This document shows, piece by piece, positions 12,054 to 24,009 of a stretch of 64,000 nt of DNA. The DNA is from Cymbidium sinense. Taxonomy: Eukaryota; Streptophyta; Magnoliopsida; Asparagales; Orchidaceae. The DNA lies in the NCBI GenBank assembly GCA_021442155.1, contig CM038222.1, positions 22,578,923 through 22,642,922 of the forward strand. Direction: 5' to 3'. Within the stretch, counting starts at the first letter, position 1. Every line of letters begins with the position of its first letter. Under the pieces are notes generated by a model. It did no database searches. It was given only the letters and a program-made list of their open reading frames with translations, and had not been told where the DNA came from. The translations under genes and the position numbers were made by a program.

Positions 12054-12502
12054 TTTTGAATAGAGAACTAATTCATATTCAACATTACTTCTTTTTTATT
12101 TCATCAACCAAGTAACACACCAAGTTTTGTAAGACATAAGCGATGACATAGATCAAAAATGGCAAGCATAGAGCAAATCAAAAACCCTATATAACTAGAA
12201 CCGTCTCATATATAAAGATAATATTCTATAAACAGAATGATCGATCGTTCTTCAAGATCTCTGCTCCCAAAACCGCCGTGCCTCTCAGTGGGATCCACCA
12301 TATCCCGATCTCTCCGCCACCACCACCATAACTCGCCGCTACTTCCATATACCACTGCCTCACCACCACCTCCATATCCACCAGCACCTCTAGATCCCCC
12401 ACCAGCACTATGAAAACCATCGCCTCCTCCTTCGCCTCCACCGCTAGATCTAGACTGAGCCTAGTTGATGGTGAAGTTCCTACCATCAACGTTCTGCCCA
12501 TT
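12054..12502 (-). pseudogene. GR-RBP 3' fragment g2 (short-unit type)
   Basis: The fragment begins on the minus strand at ATGGGCAGAACGTTGATGG, next to TTAAGG telomeric DNA. The glycine-rich part is readable in pieces (YGGGGGEIG near the C-terminal third), but the main 91-codon open frame (12226-12501) is off the original frame for its first half. The C-terminal GNWRN block is not recoverable. The 3'UTR is nearly complete and ends in an A-rich tract next to AACCC at about 12054. The right flank lacks the long-unit TTAGTTACTTTAGG motif and passes directly to T-rich DNA. Confidence 0.8.
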
Positions 12503-14183
12503 GTTAAGGTTTAGGTTTAGGTTTTGGTTTATTAGGTTTTCTTTTTTATTTTTTTAGGTTATATTTTTAGATTTATTTTTTATGTTTAGTTTTTTATTTA
12601 GTTTTAATTTTATTTTATTATAAGTTTATTTTATTTTTATTTAACTTTTAGTTTTTATTTTATTTATGTTTTTCATTCTTAAGTTTATTTTTTTTAGTTT
12701 AGTTTAGGTATTTATTTATTTATTTTTAGTTTAGTTTAGGTATTTATTTATTTTAAGATTTAGGTTTATGTTTTAGTTTATGTTTTTATTTATTTTATTT
12801 TATTTAGGTTTAGGTATTTTTTTATTTTATTTTTAGGTTTTATTTAGTTTAGGTTTAAGTTTTTAGTTATTTAGGGTTTGAGCCCAAAGTTTGTTTTAGA
12901 GTAGAGAGGTTTAGGGTTAGGGTTTAGGTTTAAAGTTTAGGGTTTAGGTTTACCTTTTGGATTTAGGGTTTCAGGGTGTAGGTTTAGGCCTAGAGGTATA
13001 GGTTAGTTGGGTATAGGGTGCTCTTTAAGTTTAGTCTTGGTTTAGGTTTATGAGTTGTTTTTAGTGTTTTGGTTTTGGCCTGTGGTTGGGTTTAGTTTAA
13101 GGTTAGGGTAAGGTTTAGGGGTTTAGGCCTGGTTCTTTAGGTCTTTAGGGTTTAGGGGTTAGGGTTAGGGTTTTTTTTATTTATCATTACCATTTTATTA
13201 TTTTTAAAATAAGCAAACCAGTTGGTTTAGATTTTATTTATTTATTATTTATTTTAGGTTATTTTATTTTAATTTTGATTTAGGTTTATTTTTCATTTTA
13301 TTAAATTTAGTTTATTTATTTTATTTTATTTATTTTAGAGTTTATTATTTTAGTTTTTTTTTTTAGGTTTAGGTTTAGGTTATGTTTTTTTTTAGTTTCA
13401 TTTTATTTTTTATTTTTAGGTTAGGTTTTATTTTTGATTTTTTAGGTTTAGGTTTAGGTTTTCATTTTAGGTTTTATTTTTTTAGGTTTAGGTTTATTTT
13501 ATTTTATTTAGTTTTAGTTTAGGTTTAGTTTAGTTTATTTTAGTTTTGGTTTAGATTTTATTTTATTTTATTTAGTTTATTTTAGTTTAGGTTTATTTTT
13601 CTTTTATTTTATTTTATTTTAAGTTTTTTTTATTTTGATTTAGCTTTTAGTTTTATTTATTTTGTGTTTAGTTTATTTTATTTTATTTTAGGTTTATTTT
13701 ATTTTTACTTTATTTAGGTTTTTTATTTTTTAGTTTAGTTTAGGTTTTTATTTATTTCACTTTCGTTTAGCTTATATTTTTAATATTATTTTCTTTTTGG
13801 GTTTAGGTTTAGGTTTTAGTTTATGTTTTTAATTTATTTTATTATTTTAATTTATTCTAGTTTAGGTTTTTTGATTTGTTTAATTTTTCAAGTTTTATTT
13901 AATTTATGTTTAGATTTTTTGCTTTATAGGGTTTAGGGTTTAGGGTTTAGAGTTTAATGTTAATTTAGGGTTTAGGGTTAGGGGTTTATGATTTAGGGTT
14001 TAGGGTTTAGGGTTTAGGATTTAAGGTTTAGGTTTCAGGTTTTAGGGTTTAGAGTTTAAGGTTTAGGGTTTAGATTTTAGGGTTTGGGGTTTAGGGTTTT
14101 AAGGTTTAGGGTTTAGGTTTAGGGTTAAAGTTTTGGTTTAGGGTTCAAGTTTTAGTGTAGGGTTTAAGGTTTTTGTTTTTTTT
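12503..14183 (+). repeat. Telomeric array with T-rich blocks
   Basis: A partial T-rich block (12540-12870) is joined directly to g2. Irregular telomere-like DNA follows (12870-13190, including a less regular stretch near 13000-13110), then a junction module near 13205-13225, a T-rich block to about 13925 and a long TTTAGGG-like tract (13925-14160). No gene is seen. Confidence 0.85.
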
Positions 14184-14617
14184 ACCAAAAAATAAATTTA
14201 GAATCAATATTTGTTTTTTTTTATTTCATCAACCAAGTAAAACACCAAGTTTTCTAAGACATAATCAATGACATAGATGAAAATGAGCAAGCATAGAGCA
14301 AATATAAAACCCTTGATAACTAGAATCATCTCTATTATAAAGACATGCTCCATGTACAGATCGGATCGTTGGTTCTTCAATTTCCGGTTCCCATCGAACT
14401 ACCTGGCCTCGAGTGGATCCATCATCATCGATCTCTACCTCCCGCCACCGCCACTAGCCTTCGCTCCTCCCGCCCATAATTACCACTACCTGACCACCTC
14501 GATATCCAACAACACCTCCAGATCCCCCACCACCACACCAATAACTGCCGCCTTTGCCTTTGACTCCATAGATCTGAGCCCTACTGATGATAGTGATGTT
14601 TTGTCAAGGTTCACTCT
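14184..14617 (-). pseudogene. GR-RBP 3' fragment g3 (short-unit type)
   Basis: Reading the minus strand from about 14617, the copy contains the diverged LDGR-to-SRSG region, the glycine-rich segment and the 3'UTR with the family-specific TGTCTTAGAAAACTTGGTG block (14244-14262). Several indels break the frame. The A-tract at the left edge is partly degenerate (AAAAAAAACAAAAACC). A + strand open frame across this copy (14277-14693) is the antisense of a pseudogene and is not annotated. Confidence 0.75.
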
Positions 14618-16494
14618 AGGGTTTAGGTTTAGGTTTATGTTTAGGTCTATTAGGTTTTATGGTTTAGGTTTTGTTTTGTATTTTTATTTTTAGGTTTAAT
14701 TTTTAGGTGTATTTGTTAGGTTTAGGTTTTTATTTAGATTTTATTTTATTTTATTTTAGGTTTATTTTAGGTATATTTTATTTTTATTTTATGTTTAGTT
14801 TTTATTTTATTTAGGTTTCTTATTCTTAGGTTTATTTTATCTTTTAGTTTAGTTTAGGTTTTTATTTATTTTATTTTAGTTTATTTTTTTGTAGGTTTAG
14901 ATTTAGGTTTTAGTTTAGGTTTTTATTTATTTTTATTTTCTTATTTTTTTTAGGTTTAGGTTTCTTTATTTACTATATTTTTTATTTTATTTTTAAAGTA
15001 TTTAGGTTTATTTAGGTTTAGGTTTTAGGTTTAGGGTTTTAGGTTTAGATTTTTTAGGTTTAGGAGTTTAGGTTTAGGGTTTAGAATTTAGGGTTTAGGC
15101 TTTAGGGTTTAGAGTTTAAAGATTAGGGTTTAGGGTTTCTTTTTTAACACTTAGTTTGGTGGGAGAGTGGTTTATTTAGGGTTTAGTCTTTAGGGTTTAG
15201 TTTAGGTTTAGGTTTAGGATTTTAGTTTAGGGCTTGAGTTATAGGTTTGGGGGGTTTAGAGTTAAGATTAAGGGTTAATGGTTTAAGGTTTAGGATTTAG
15301 GGTTAGTTTAGGGTTGAGGATTTAGGATTTTTTAGGGTTTAAGGTTTAGGGTTTAGTGTTTAGGGTTTACGATTAAGGGTTTAGGGTTTTAGGATTTAGC
15401 TTTAGGGTTTAGGGTTTAGGGTCAGTGTTTTTTTATTTATTTATTTTTATTTATTTTTTTAAAATTAAGTAAACTAATAGGTTTAGGTTTATTTAGTTTA
15501 TTTTTTATTTACTTTAGTTAATTTTATTTTTTATTTTGACTTAGGTTTATTTTTATTTTTATTTAGTTATTTTATTTATTTTAGGTTTATTTATTTTAGA
15601 TTAGGTTTTTTATTTCAGTTTATTTTTTAGGTTTATGTTTTGGTTTATGTTTATTTTATAGTTTAGTTTTTTTTCTTGGTTTAGGTTTTACTTTTTATTT
15701 TTTGGTTTAGGTTTAGGTTTTATTATATTTTTTTTGGTTTAGGTATTAGTTTTTATTTTTTAGTTTAGGTTTAGGTTAATTTTTAATTTAATTTATTTTA
15801 TTTTGTTTAGGTTTAGGTTTTATTAATTTTAATTAAGTTTATTTTAGTTTAGGTTTAGGTTTATTTTATTTTTATTTTATGTTTATGTTATTTTTAATTT
15901 ATGGTTTAAGTTTTATTTTTATTTATTTTTTAGGTTTATTATTCATGTTTACGTTTTTATTTAGTTTTTATTTTATTTTATTTTAGGTTTATCTTATTTT
16001 TATTTTAGATTTAGTTTTTATTTTATCTAGGTTTTTATTTTTTAGTTTAGTTTTGGTTTTATTTAATTTATTTTAGTTTAGTTTTTATTTTTTATTTTAT
16101 TTTCTTTTTAGGTTTAGGTTTAGGTTTTAGTTTATGTTTTTATTTTTTTTATTTTATTTATTTTATTCTATTTTAGGTTTTTTATTTACTTTATTTTTAG
16201 GTGTTATTTAGTTTACTTTAGGTTTTAGGTTTATAGGGTTTATGGTTTAGGGTTTAGAGTTTAGGTTAGTTTAGGGTTTAGGGTTAGAGGTTTATTATTT
16301 ATGGTTTAGGGTTTAGGGTTTAGGGTTTAGGTTTTAGGGCTTAGGGTTTATGGTTTAGGGTTTTAGGGTTTAGGGTTTAGGTTTTAGTGTTTAGGGTTTA
16401 AGGTTTTTATGGTTTAGGGTTTAGGGTTTAGGGTTTTGGTTTAGGTTTTAGGTTTAGGGTTCAAATTTTAGTTTAGGGTTTAGGGTTTTGGTTT
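14618..16494 (+). repeat. Telomeric array with T-rich blocks
   Basis: A short T-rich block (14640-15000) is followed by TTTAGGG-like DNA (15000-15430), a junction module at about 15461-15480 (AAAATTAAGTAAACTAATAG), a full T-rich block to about 16215, and telomere-like DNA to g4. No gene is seen. Confidence 0.85.
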
Positions 16495-16900
16495 TTTTAA
16501 CAAAAGAAATTCATATTCAATATTTCTTCTTTTTTAATTTCATCAAACAAAACACCAAGTTTTCTACACAAGTGACATAGATAAAAAATGACGCATAGAG
16601 CAAATCAAAACTCTTGATAACTAGAACCATCTATATAAAAAACAGTTCCATAAGCAGATTGGATCGTTCTTGATTCTCAGTTCCCATCAGAACCACACTG
16701 GGATCCCACTATCCTATCTCTCCTCACCACCACCCGTTGTAACCTCCATCGCTCCTCTGCTTCCATAACCATCACTTTCAGTAACCTCCATAGATCATCT
16801 CATCTAGATCCCCACCCATTGCGATACCGCCTCCGCCTTTACCTCCTTGGATCTAGGAGTGGTTGTGATGATGTTCCTGCCATCAAGCTTCTACCCATTC
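16495..16900 (-). pseudogene. GR-RBP 3' fragment g4 (short-unit type)
   Basis: The 5' boundary on the minus strand is AATGGGTAGAAGCTTGATGGC, preceded by CCTAAG. The glycine-rich region has lost many single bases, so only short Gly runs remain. The stop-proximal GGGAACTGAGAATC retains a trace of the GNWRN end. The 3'UTR is present and ends in AAAAAAACCAAAACCC at the left edge. Confidence 0.78.
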
Positions 16901-17694
16901 TTAGGGTTTAGGTTTAGGTTTAGGTTTATTAAGTTTTAGGGTTTAGGTTTTATTTTTATTTATTTATTTTTAGGTTCTGTGTTTAGGTTTATTTTTTAGG
17001 TTTAGGTTTTTATTTAGTTTATATTTTATTTTATTTTGGGTTTATTTTATTTTTATTTTACATTTTGTTTTTATTTTATTTTAGCTTTTTATTCTGGGGT
17101 TTTCTTTTAATATTTTAGTTTAATTTAGGTTATTATTTATTTTATTTTTGTTTATTTTTATTAGTTTATTTTATTTTATTTTTATTTTTAGGTTTAAGTT
17201 TTATTTTACTTTATTATTTTATTTTATTTTATTTTATTTAGGTTCATGTTTTTTATTTTATTTTTTAGGTTTTATTTAGTTTAGGTTTAGGTTTTTAGGT
17301 TTTAGGTTTAGGGTTTAAGGTTTAGAGTTTAGGGTTTAGGGTTTTAGGGTTATAGGTTTAGGTTTAGGGGTTTAGGGTTAGGTTTAGTTTAGTGTTTAGG
17401 CTTTAGGTTTAAGTTTTAGGTTTAGGGTTAATAGTTTAAGGTTAGTTTAGGTGATTAGTTTAGGATTTAGGTTTTTAGGTTTAGTTTAGGGTTTAGGGTT
17501 AGGGTTTGGGTTTAGGGTTTAAGGTTTAAAGTTTTGAGTTTTGGGTTTTAGGTTTTGTGTTTAGGGTTTAGGTTTTAGGGTTTATGGTTTAGGGTTTAGA
17601 GTTTTAGGGTTTAGGGTTTATGGTTTAAGGTTTAGTGTTTAGGGTTTAGGATTTTAATGGTTTTAGGTTTATGGTTTAGGGTTTTTGGTTTTTT
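16901..17694 (+). repeat. Short-unit telomeric/T-rich spacer
   Basis: TTTAGG heptads are followed by a T-rich block (16930-17290) that lacks the AATTAAGTAAAC junction, then TTTAGGG-like DNA to g5. No gene is seen. Confidence 0.85.
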
Positions 17695-18103
17695 TTTAAT
17701 AGAGATCAAATTCAAATTCAACATTTCTTCTTTTTGATTTAATCAACCAAGTAACACGCCAAGTTTTCTAAGACACAAGCGATGACATTGATAAAAAAAG
17801 AATGCATAGAGCAAATAAAACCCTAGATAACTTCTCTCTATATAAAACACATTTCCATAGCAAAGATCAGTCATTCCTTAGTTTCTAGTTCCCAGAACAA
17901 TCCTCTCAGTAGCAGGATACACCATCATTCCCGATCTCTCCCTACCACCACTGCTGTAACCTCTGCTCCTCATACCACTTTTCACCACCACCTCCATCAT
18001 ATCTCAGATCTACTACCACCTTGTGCTTCCTCGCCTTCACCTCCACCACAGATCTAGCGAGCCTGGTTGAGGTGATGTTCTTGCCATCAAGGTTTTTCCT
18101 TTC
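17695..18103 (-). pseudogene. GR-RBP 3' fragment g5 (short-unit type)
   Basis: The minus strand begins at about 18103 (AAAGGAAAAACCTTGATGGC) and shows the NLDGRNIT-to-SRS region, a damaged glycine-rich part, the Trp codon as TAG (GGGAACTAGAAAC) and a 3'UTR ending in nine A residues followed by CCAAAAACCC. It lies 1.2 kb from both g4 and g6. Confidence 0.78.
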
Positions 18104-18897
18104 TTAGGATTTAGTTTTAGGTTTACGTTTATTAGGTTTTAGGGTTTAGGTTTTATTTATTTATTAATTTTTAGGTTTATTTTTTAGGTTTAGGTTTTTA
18201 TTTAGTATTTATTTTGGTTCTATTTTAATTTTATTTTACATTTACATTTTATTTTATTTAGGTTTTTTATTCAAAGGTTTATTTTATTTTTTAGTTTTGT
18301 TTAGGTTTTTATTTATTTATTTTAGTTTATTTTATTTTATTTCTAGGTTTAGGTTTAGGTTTTTCCTTAGGATTTTATTTTATTTAGGTTTGAGTTTTTT
18401 TATTTATTTTATTTCTAGGTTTTATTTAGTTTAAGTTTAGGTTTTTAGGTTTTTAGGGTTTAGGGATTAGGGTTTAGAGTTTAAGGTTTAAGCTTTTAGG
18501 TTAAGGTTTTAGGTTTAGGGTTTAGGGTTTAGGGTTAGCATTTAGTGTTTAGGTTTAGCTTAGGGTGTAGGGTTAGTTTAGGGTTTAGGGTTTAAAGTTT
18601 AATGTTGAATGTTTCGGGTTTTTAGGGTTTAGGGTTTAGGGTTAGTTTAAGATTTAGTTTTGCATTAGTTTAGGGTATAGGGTTAGTTTAGGATTTAGGG
18701 TTTTTTAGTAGGTTTAGGGTTTAGGGTTTAGGGTCAGGGTAAGGGTTTAGGGTTTGGGTTTTAGGGTTTAGGGTTTAGGTTTTAGGGTTTAGTGTTTAGT
18801 ATTAGGGTTTAGGGCTTGGGGTTTAGGGTTTTTAGGGTTTAGGGTTTTGGTTTTATGTTTAGGGTTCAGGTTTTAATTTAGGGTTTAGGGTTTTGGT
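18104..18897 (+). repeat. Short-unit telomeric/T-rich spacer
   Basis: A T-rich block at about 18125-18450 is followed by long irregular TTTAGGG-like DNA (18450-18890). No junction module and no gene are seen. Confidence 0.85.
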
Positions 18898-19310
18898 TTT
18901 TTTTAATAGAGAATAAATTCAAATTCAAAATTTCTTTCTTTCAATTTCACCAAGTAACACCATGTCAAAGACACAAGTGAACATAGATAAAATGAATGAA
19001 ATCCAGAACAATCAAAACCTAGATAGATAGAAGATAAAACAGTTCCATAAGTAGCAGATCGGATCGGACATTCTTTAATTTCTCCAGTTCCCATCAGAAT
19101 CACCCTAACCTCTCAAGTAGCGGGATCACCATCATATCCCGATCTCTCCTCACCACCACATGGTAACCTTTGTGCTCCTCCTTCCATAACCACCTACTCT
19201 ATATCGCCTCCATATCCACTCTCTAGATCCCCACCACCACTACGTGCTTGCCTCCATCCGCAGATCTGGGAACTTAGTTGGCGGTGATGTTCTATCGTGT
19301 TCTACCATTC
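18898..19310 (-). pseudogene. GR-RBP 3' fragment g6 (short-unit type)
   Basis: This copy retains an intact C-terminal block on the minus strand: DGNWRN followed by TAA (near 19080-19100), so the Trp codon that is a stop in most copies is TGG here. The upstream glycine-rich region has several deletions. The 3'UTR is shortened by small deletions but ends in AAAAAAAACCAAAACCC. A 66-codon minus-strand open frame (18903-19103) runs through this end and the 3'UTR in a non-original frame and is not a gene. Confidence 0.8.
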
Positions 19311-19732
19311 TTAGGGTTTAGGTTTAGGTTTAGGTTTATTAGGTTTTAGAGTCTAGGTTTATTTTTTTTTTTATTTTTAGGTTTTAATTTTATGTTTGTT
19401 TTTTAGGTTTAGGCTTTTTTTTATTTAATTTTATTTTATTTTATTTTATTTTATTTTATTTTACATTTAGTTTTATTTCATTTAGGTTTTTTATTCTTAC
19501 GTTTATTTTATTTTTAGTTTAGTTTAGGTTTTATTTATTTTATTTTAGTTTATTTTTAATTTATTTAATTTTATTTTAGGTTTAGGTTTAAGTTTTAGGT
19601 TAGGTTTTTATTTTATTTTATTATTTTATTTTATTTTTATGTTTTATTTAGCTCAACTTTAGGTTTTTAGGTTTTTAGGGTTTAGGGTTTAGGGTTTAGG
19701 TTTAGGGTTTTAGGGTTTAGGATTTTAGGGGC
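19311..19732 (+). repeat. Short-unit telomeric/T-rich spacer
   Basis: T-rich block (19340-19670) with flanking TTTAGGG words. No gene is seen. Confidence 0.85.
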
Positions 19733-19974
19733 TATTCTTGACTTCTCCAGTTCCCCAGAACCCTCAACCTCTCAGTGAGATCCACCATTATATCATCTCC
19801 CTTCACCACCAGATAACCTCAGTTCTACATGCTTCCATAACAACACTCCAACCAGCCTCCACATCCACTAGCACCTCAAGATCCCCACCCTTCTGATGCG
19901 GTGCCTCCACCTTTGCCTCCTTCTAGATCTAGGCCAGCCAGTGATGATGTTCTGCGTCAAGGTTCTACGTATTC
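19733..19974 (-). pseudogene. GR-RBP 3' fragment g7, lacking its 3'UTR
   Basis: About 240 bp. It keeps the coding part from the LDGR region (about 19974) to the stop-proximal TGGAGAAGTCAAGAATAG region, then joins telomeric DNA directly at about 19733. The entire 3'UTR and A-tract are missing, so a later deletion between the UTR start and the telomeric repeat is likely. Confidence 0.75.
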
Positions 19975-20833
19975 TTAAGGTTTAGGTTTATTAGGTTTTA
20001 GGGTTTTGGTTTTATCTTTTATTTATTTTAGGTTTTATTTTTAGGTTTATTTTTTAGGTTTAGGTTTATATGTAATTTTTATTTTATTTTCTTTTAGGTT
20101 TATTTTATTTTTATTTTACATATGGTTTTTAATTTATTTAGGTTTTTCATTCTTAGGTTTATTTTATTCTTTAGTTTAGTTTAGGTTTTTATTTATTTTA
20201 TGTCAGTTTATTTTTATTAGTTTATTTTATTTTATTTTTATGTTTTTTTTAGGTTCTAGTTTAGGTTTTCATATTATTTTATTATTTTATTTTCTTTTTA
20301 TGTTTTATTTAGTTCAAGTTTAGGTTTTTAGGTTTTTTCGGTTTATGGTTTATGGTTTAGGGTTTAGGGTTTTAAGGTTTAGGATTTTAGGGATTAGGGT
20401 TTAGGGTTAGGGTTTAGGGTTTAAGGTTTAGGCTTTAGGGTTTAGTTTGGTTTAGTTGGATTAGTTTAGAGTTATTTAAATTTAAGTTTGAGGAGTTTTA
20501 GGGTTTAGATTTAGTGTTTAGGTTTAGTTTATTTAGGTTTAGGTTTAAGTTTTAATTAGTTTAAGTTTAGTTTAGGAGGTTTAAGTTTAAGTTTAGATTT
20601 TAGTTTAGGTTTAGGTTTAGGTTTTAGGTTTAGGTTTTAGGTTTAGGTTTAGTTTAGGGTTTAGAGTTTATAGGGTTTAGGGTTTAGGTTTAGGGTTTTA
20701 GTTGTTTAAGGTTTAGTTTAGTTTAGGTTTAGTTTTTTTAGGTTTAAGGTTTAGTTTAGGGTTTAGTTTAGGGCTTAGGTTTATTTTAGGGTTTAGGGTT
20801 TAGCATTTAGGGTTATAGGGTTTAGGGTTTAGG
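19975..20833 (+). repeat. Telomeric/T-rich array
   Basis: T-rich block (20000-20330), then about 500 bp of degenerate TTTAGGG, with a distinctive AGTTTAGGTTTA-rich stretch at 20450-20780. It ends at the LnD 3' terminus. No gene is seen. Confidence 0.85.
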
Positions 20834-22510
20834 TTTTTCTTTGAAAAATTTATAATTTTATTACCATAAAGGAAAAAACAATGTCCTTAAAGGGTAAAGC
20901 TTCAATTCTATCGATCATGAGCTACAAAAAAAAACCAAAAAAACCATTAAGTAAGTAGAAATAAAACAAATGGGCAAAACTATAAAGCATGAGAAAATGT
21001 CCCAAAGTAAAACAAAACAAAACATGAAAATAGAAAAGGTTGAAGCGAGTTCAAGATTCTTTTAAGAAAGCAAAAATAAAAGCTCCACAGTAGGGATGAC
21101 TAAAAAAGCGGTCAATCCTTAAAGTTCCAACCTATAAAAAAATTATGCAAAAAACACTACCAAGGCAAGTCAAAGTGAAAGGATAAGGATAAAGAGAAAA
21201 GGAGTTGAGAATGAAAAGGCTCTGGCTCAATTAAGATCATCTCAAGGGGAAAAAATACATATGAGCATCCTAACTTCATAAGAAGGGTTATAATCATATC
21301 TAAAGCTAGCAACCAAAGGTGAGTAACATCAAAGCCATCATAACAACATACTGCACCATCAAGGCAAGCAGTCCATAGTGATCTAGTCCTACAAAAAATA
21401 AATAGAGAAAACAACCAGCCAGTATCCATTAAGTAGCCAACCCACCAACTAAAACCCACAATAGGCTAATCACATAAAACAACCAAAATTTTTGGCATCA
21501 TTGGAAACTAAGCAATAACACACCACCAGCATGAACAAAACAAAGATACACAAAGGAAAAGCGACCAAATACAGAAACCAAAATCCCAATTTAGAAGGAT
21601 CGACAAAGGTTAGCACAACAAAGGCTACATTAAATTGGCCAAGAAGAAGAAGAATAATAACAAAGAGAAAGAACTAAGATTCAAGGACAACTAAAGTCCT
21701 CCACCAAACAACTAAGTAGAACATCCATGACCACCAGGAGAATAGCCATCATTAGTAACCAACAAAGGAAAGATCCATCGAGGAAAAGCAAAAAAAAAAA
21801 AACCAGCAAAACACCACACAATGAGAAACAACCAATCAATCATGAACATAGCGCCTAGCCAACCACCAGAAAACCCAAGTCAATGTAAAGGCTAATAGAA
21901 AATCAAAATCACCCAAGACATCATCGAAAAATGCAGAAAACCACAAACCTAGAACAATAACCAAACCCAAAGTCAACCAAGAGGAAGGCTAAAATGGAGG
22001 ACAAAACCAAAAAAAAGAAAAATAAATAAAGAAAAGCGACCTTAGTCAGACAAGATAGAAAAGCACAAAATAAAGCCTCCACCATTCCATGAAGCCATAG
22101 CTAAACCACCAATAGTCCCCAATGTCACCCAAAAAGGAAAAGATAGCCAAAACAACCAACTAGCTAGCTAACCTCATCATTGCCAGTCGACAAACAACCC
22201 ATTCAACCACCACAGATCAAATAAGTAAGTGAGAAACCATACATACTACTGAGAAAACCCAATAGAAGCCAACCCAATAGGAGGTTATCAAAACAACCAA
22301 GGAAAAATGGTAAAACCCGAGTGACACCAGAAAACCAAATCAAGAGAATGATATTAACCACCGGGGTATACCAAGACCCAAAAGTAAAAGGTCAAAAGTA
22401 AGAACCAACTTGAAAGAGTGAAAATAAGCAAATAACCACAACCAAAGAGGGTTTAACAAAGGGCAAACAAAAAAAAGGCTCATAAAAAACACAAAGAAAC
22501 AAAAAAAGAA
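20834..22510 (-). other. LnD 3' untranslated region
   Basis: About 1.7 kb, C/A-rich on the + strand, lies between the RNase H stop (about 22511) and the A-tract. It matches the LnF 3'UTR at both ends: 'aacaaagggcaaac' near 22455 beside the stop, and 'attttattaccat-aaa' at the terminus. Many ccaaccaac/agccaacc words occur. The minus-strand open frame at 21157-21459 is a hydrophobic string without a recognisable domain. Confidence 0.7.
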
Positions 22511-23620
22511 TTATAATCGAGATAAGGAAATCAATATTATCAACCAATCTTATTAGTTTAGGAAATGTTTGGTTTGTCAAATAAAGTGAACTTCAGTTAA
22601 GTTGGCACCTAAATTAGCCAAGATCAACAAAGCATTACCTTCATGAAGGATGTGGGAAATTTTAAAACAAACTTTAGAAAGAAGACTTTTTGTATGATTA
22701 AGAAGATAAAATAATTCAGGATTCCCATTTCTATTTGAATTAAGCATGTATACAAGCAAGAGAGCATCAAATTCAATCAGAAACCCTATTCAAACAAGTT
22801 TCAATAGCTTTATTAACCATAAGCTTAGCAAAAATAATAGCAGGTTTGAGAGGATAGGAAAAGCACAAATGATAGTACCTTTAGAATCCCTAAGGATACC
22901 ACCACCATATTTATTGGAAGCCAGAATCATCATTCATTTTAATCAAGTTGTCTTTAGTTTTGATCTAATGGGTAATCTAGCACCTTTTATAGGTCAAGGT
23001 AGAATGATACCCAATTTTTTAGCCACAAATTTATATCCTCTAAAATGAATGTTACTAATAAGATTAGCATTAAACAGAGCATGAATTTTTTTTTCTTTAG
23101 TTCTAGCCAGAATCCTTTTATGGTTCATAGGAGTGTCATAATATTTAACATCATTTTATCCATCGGATGAACGGAGAAGGGTAATCATATTAAAACTTTA
23201 TAAGACCTTTCAATTTTTGAAACAAACTTCAAGAAGTTGATATAAAGAAAGAGAACCATGAAGATAGTTGGTAAATAAATCATCATACCAAAGCCATAAT
23301 TTAGAAGCAATAGTACCATTGACAAAAACATGATTTATATTTTCAATATGAAAGCAATAATAGCATTTTGATGGTAAATAAAACCTAGTCAGAGCAAAGA
23401 GTCCCACAAGAATAAAGTTATTCAAAATCCTCCAAGCAAAAAAAATTGAATAGGAAATGGGAATGATATTGTTCCAAACTTTAATAAAATTATGAACCTC
23501 TTTAAGAATAAAATCATCATTATAACAAAGCTTAAAAGAATTTGATTTATTAGAAGAAATGGGGATATTTCTAAAATTGTCAAAAATAAAATAGGATATA
23601 ATTCTCAAGTTTACTTTCAT
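22511..23620 (-). pseudogene. LnD zf-RVT and RNase H region
   Basis: The zf-RVT part is readable in one frame (23210-23620): it includes FALTRFYLPSKCYYCFHIEN and then INHVFVNGTIASKLWLW, giving the C-x2-C, E and H-x-F pattern expected of the domain. Towards RNase H the frame breaks several times. SNKYGGGILRDSKGTIICAF is visible, but the segment that should hold the first catalytic Asp is interrupted by stops. Later pieces include ELFYLLNHTKSLL and KISHILHEGNA, where the expected CADFLA block is frameshifted. The RNase H is therefore dead. Confidence 0.75.
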
Positions 23621-24009
23621 TCCAATTATTATTAAGCCAAAAAAAAGTTAACTTTGATAATGAATCTTGGGTAGATAAAAGGGTGTCAATGGAATTATTT
23701 GCCATTAAAAGAAATAAGTACACAAATGAATACCCCAAGATATTAAAGATTCAACCCATTTAATGGAGCAAAGCCTTTTCCAAGCGGAGTCACCAACTTT
23801 ATAGGCCTGAGAGAGGGTGTTGACCTTGGCAATATTTTTCCATCATAAAATTAGCCCTAAGGCTATAATTCTCTCTAAAATTCTACAAGAGCTTATGAGA
23901 GAAAGTGATAATAGCTTCACAAATAGGTTTGTAACCTAGAGCACCTTCACCCAAAGGACCACAATATTTATGCCAAGATGTCCAATGCATTCTTTTGGAA
24001 GAGTTATTG

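Noticed and set aside
14277..14693. 138-codon + strand ORF
   Set aside because: It is the antisense of GR-RBP fragment g3 followed by telomeric repeat translation. Proline/threonine richness is the complement of glycine codons.
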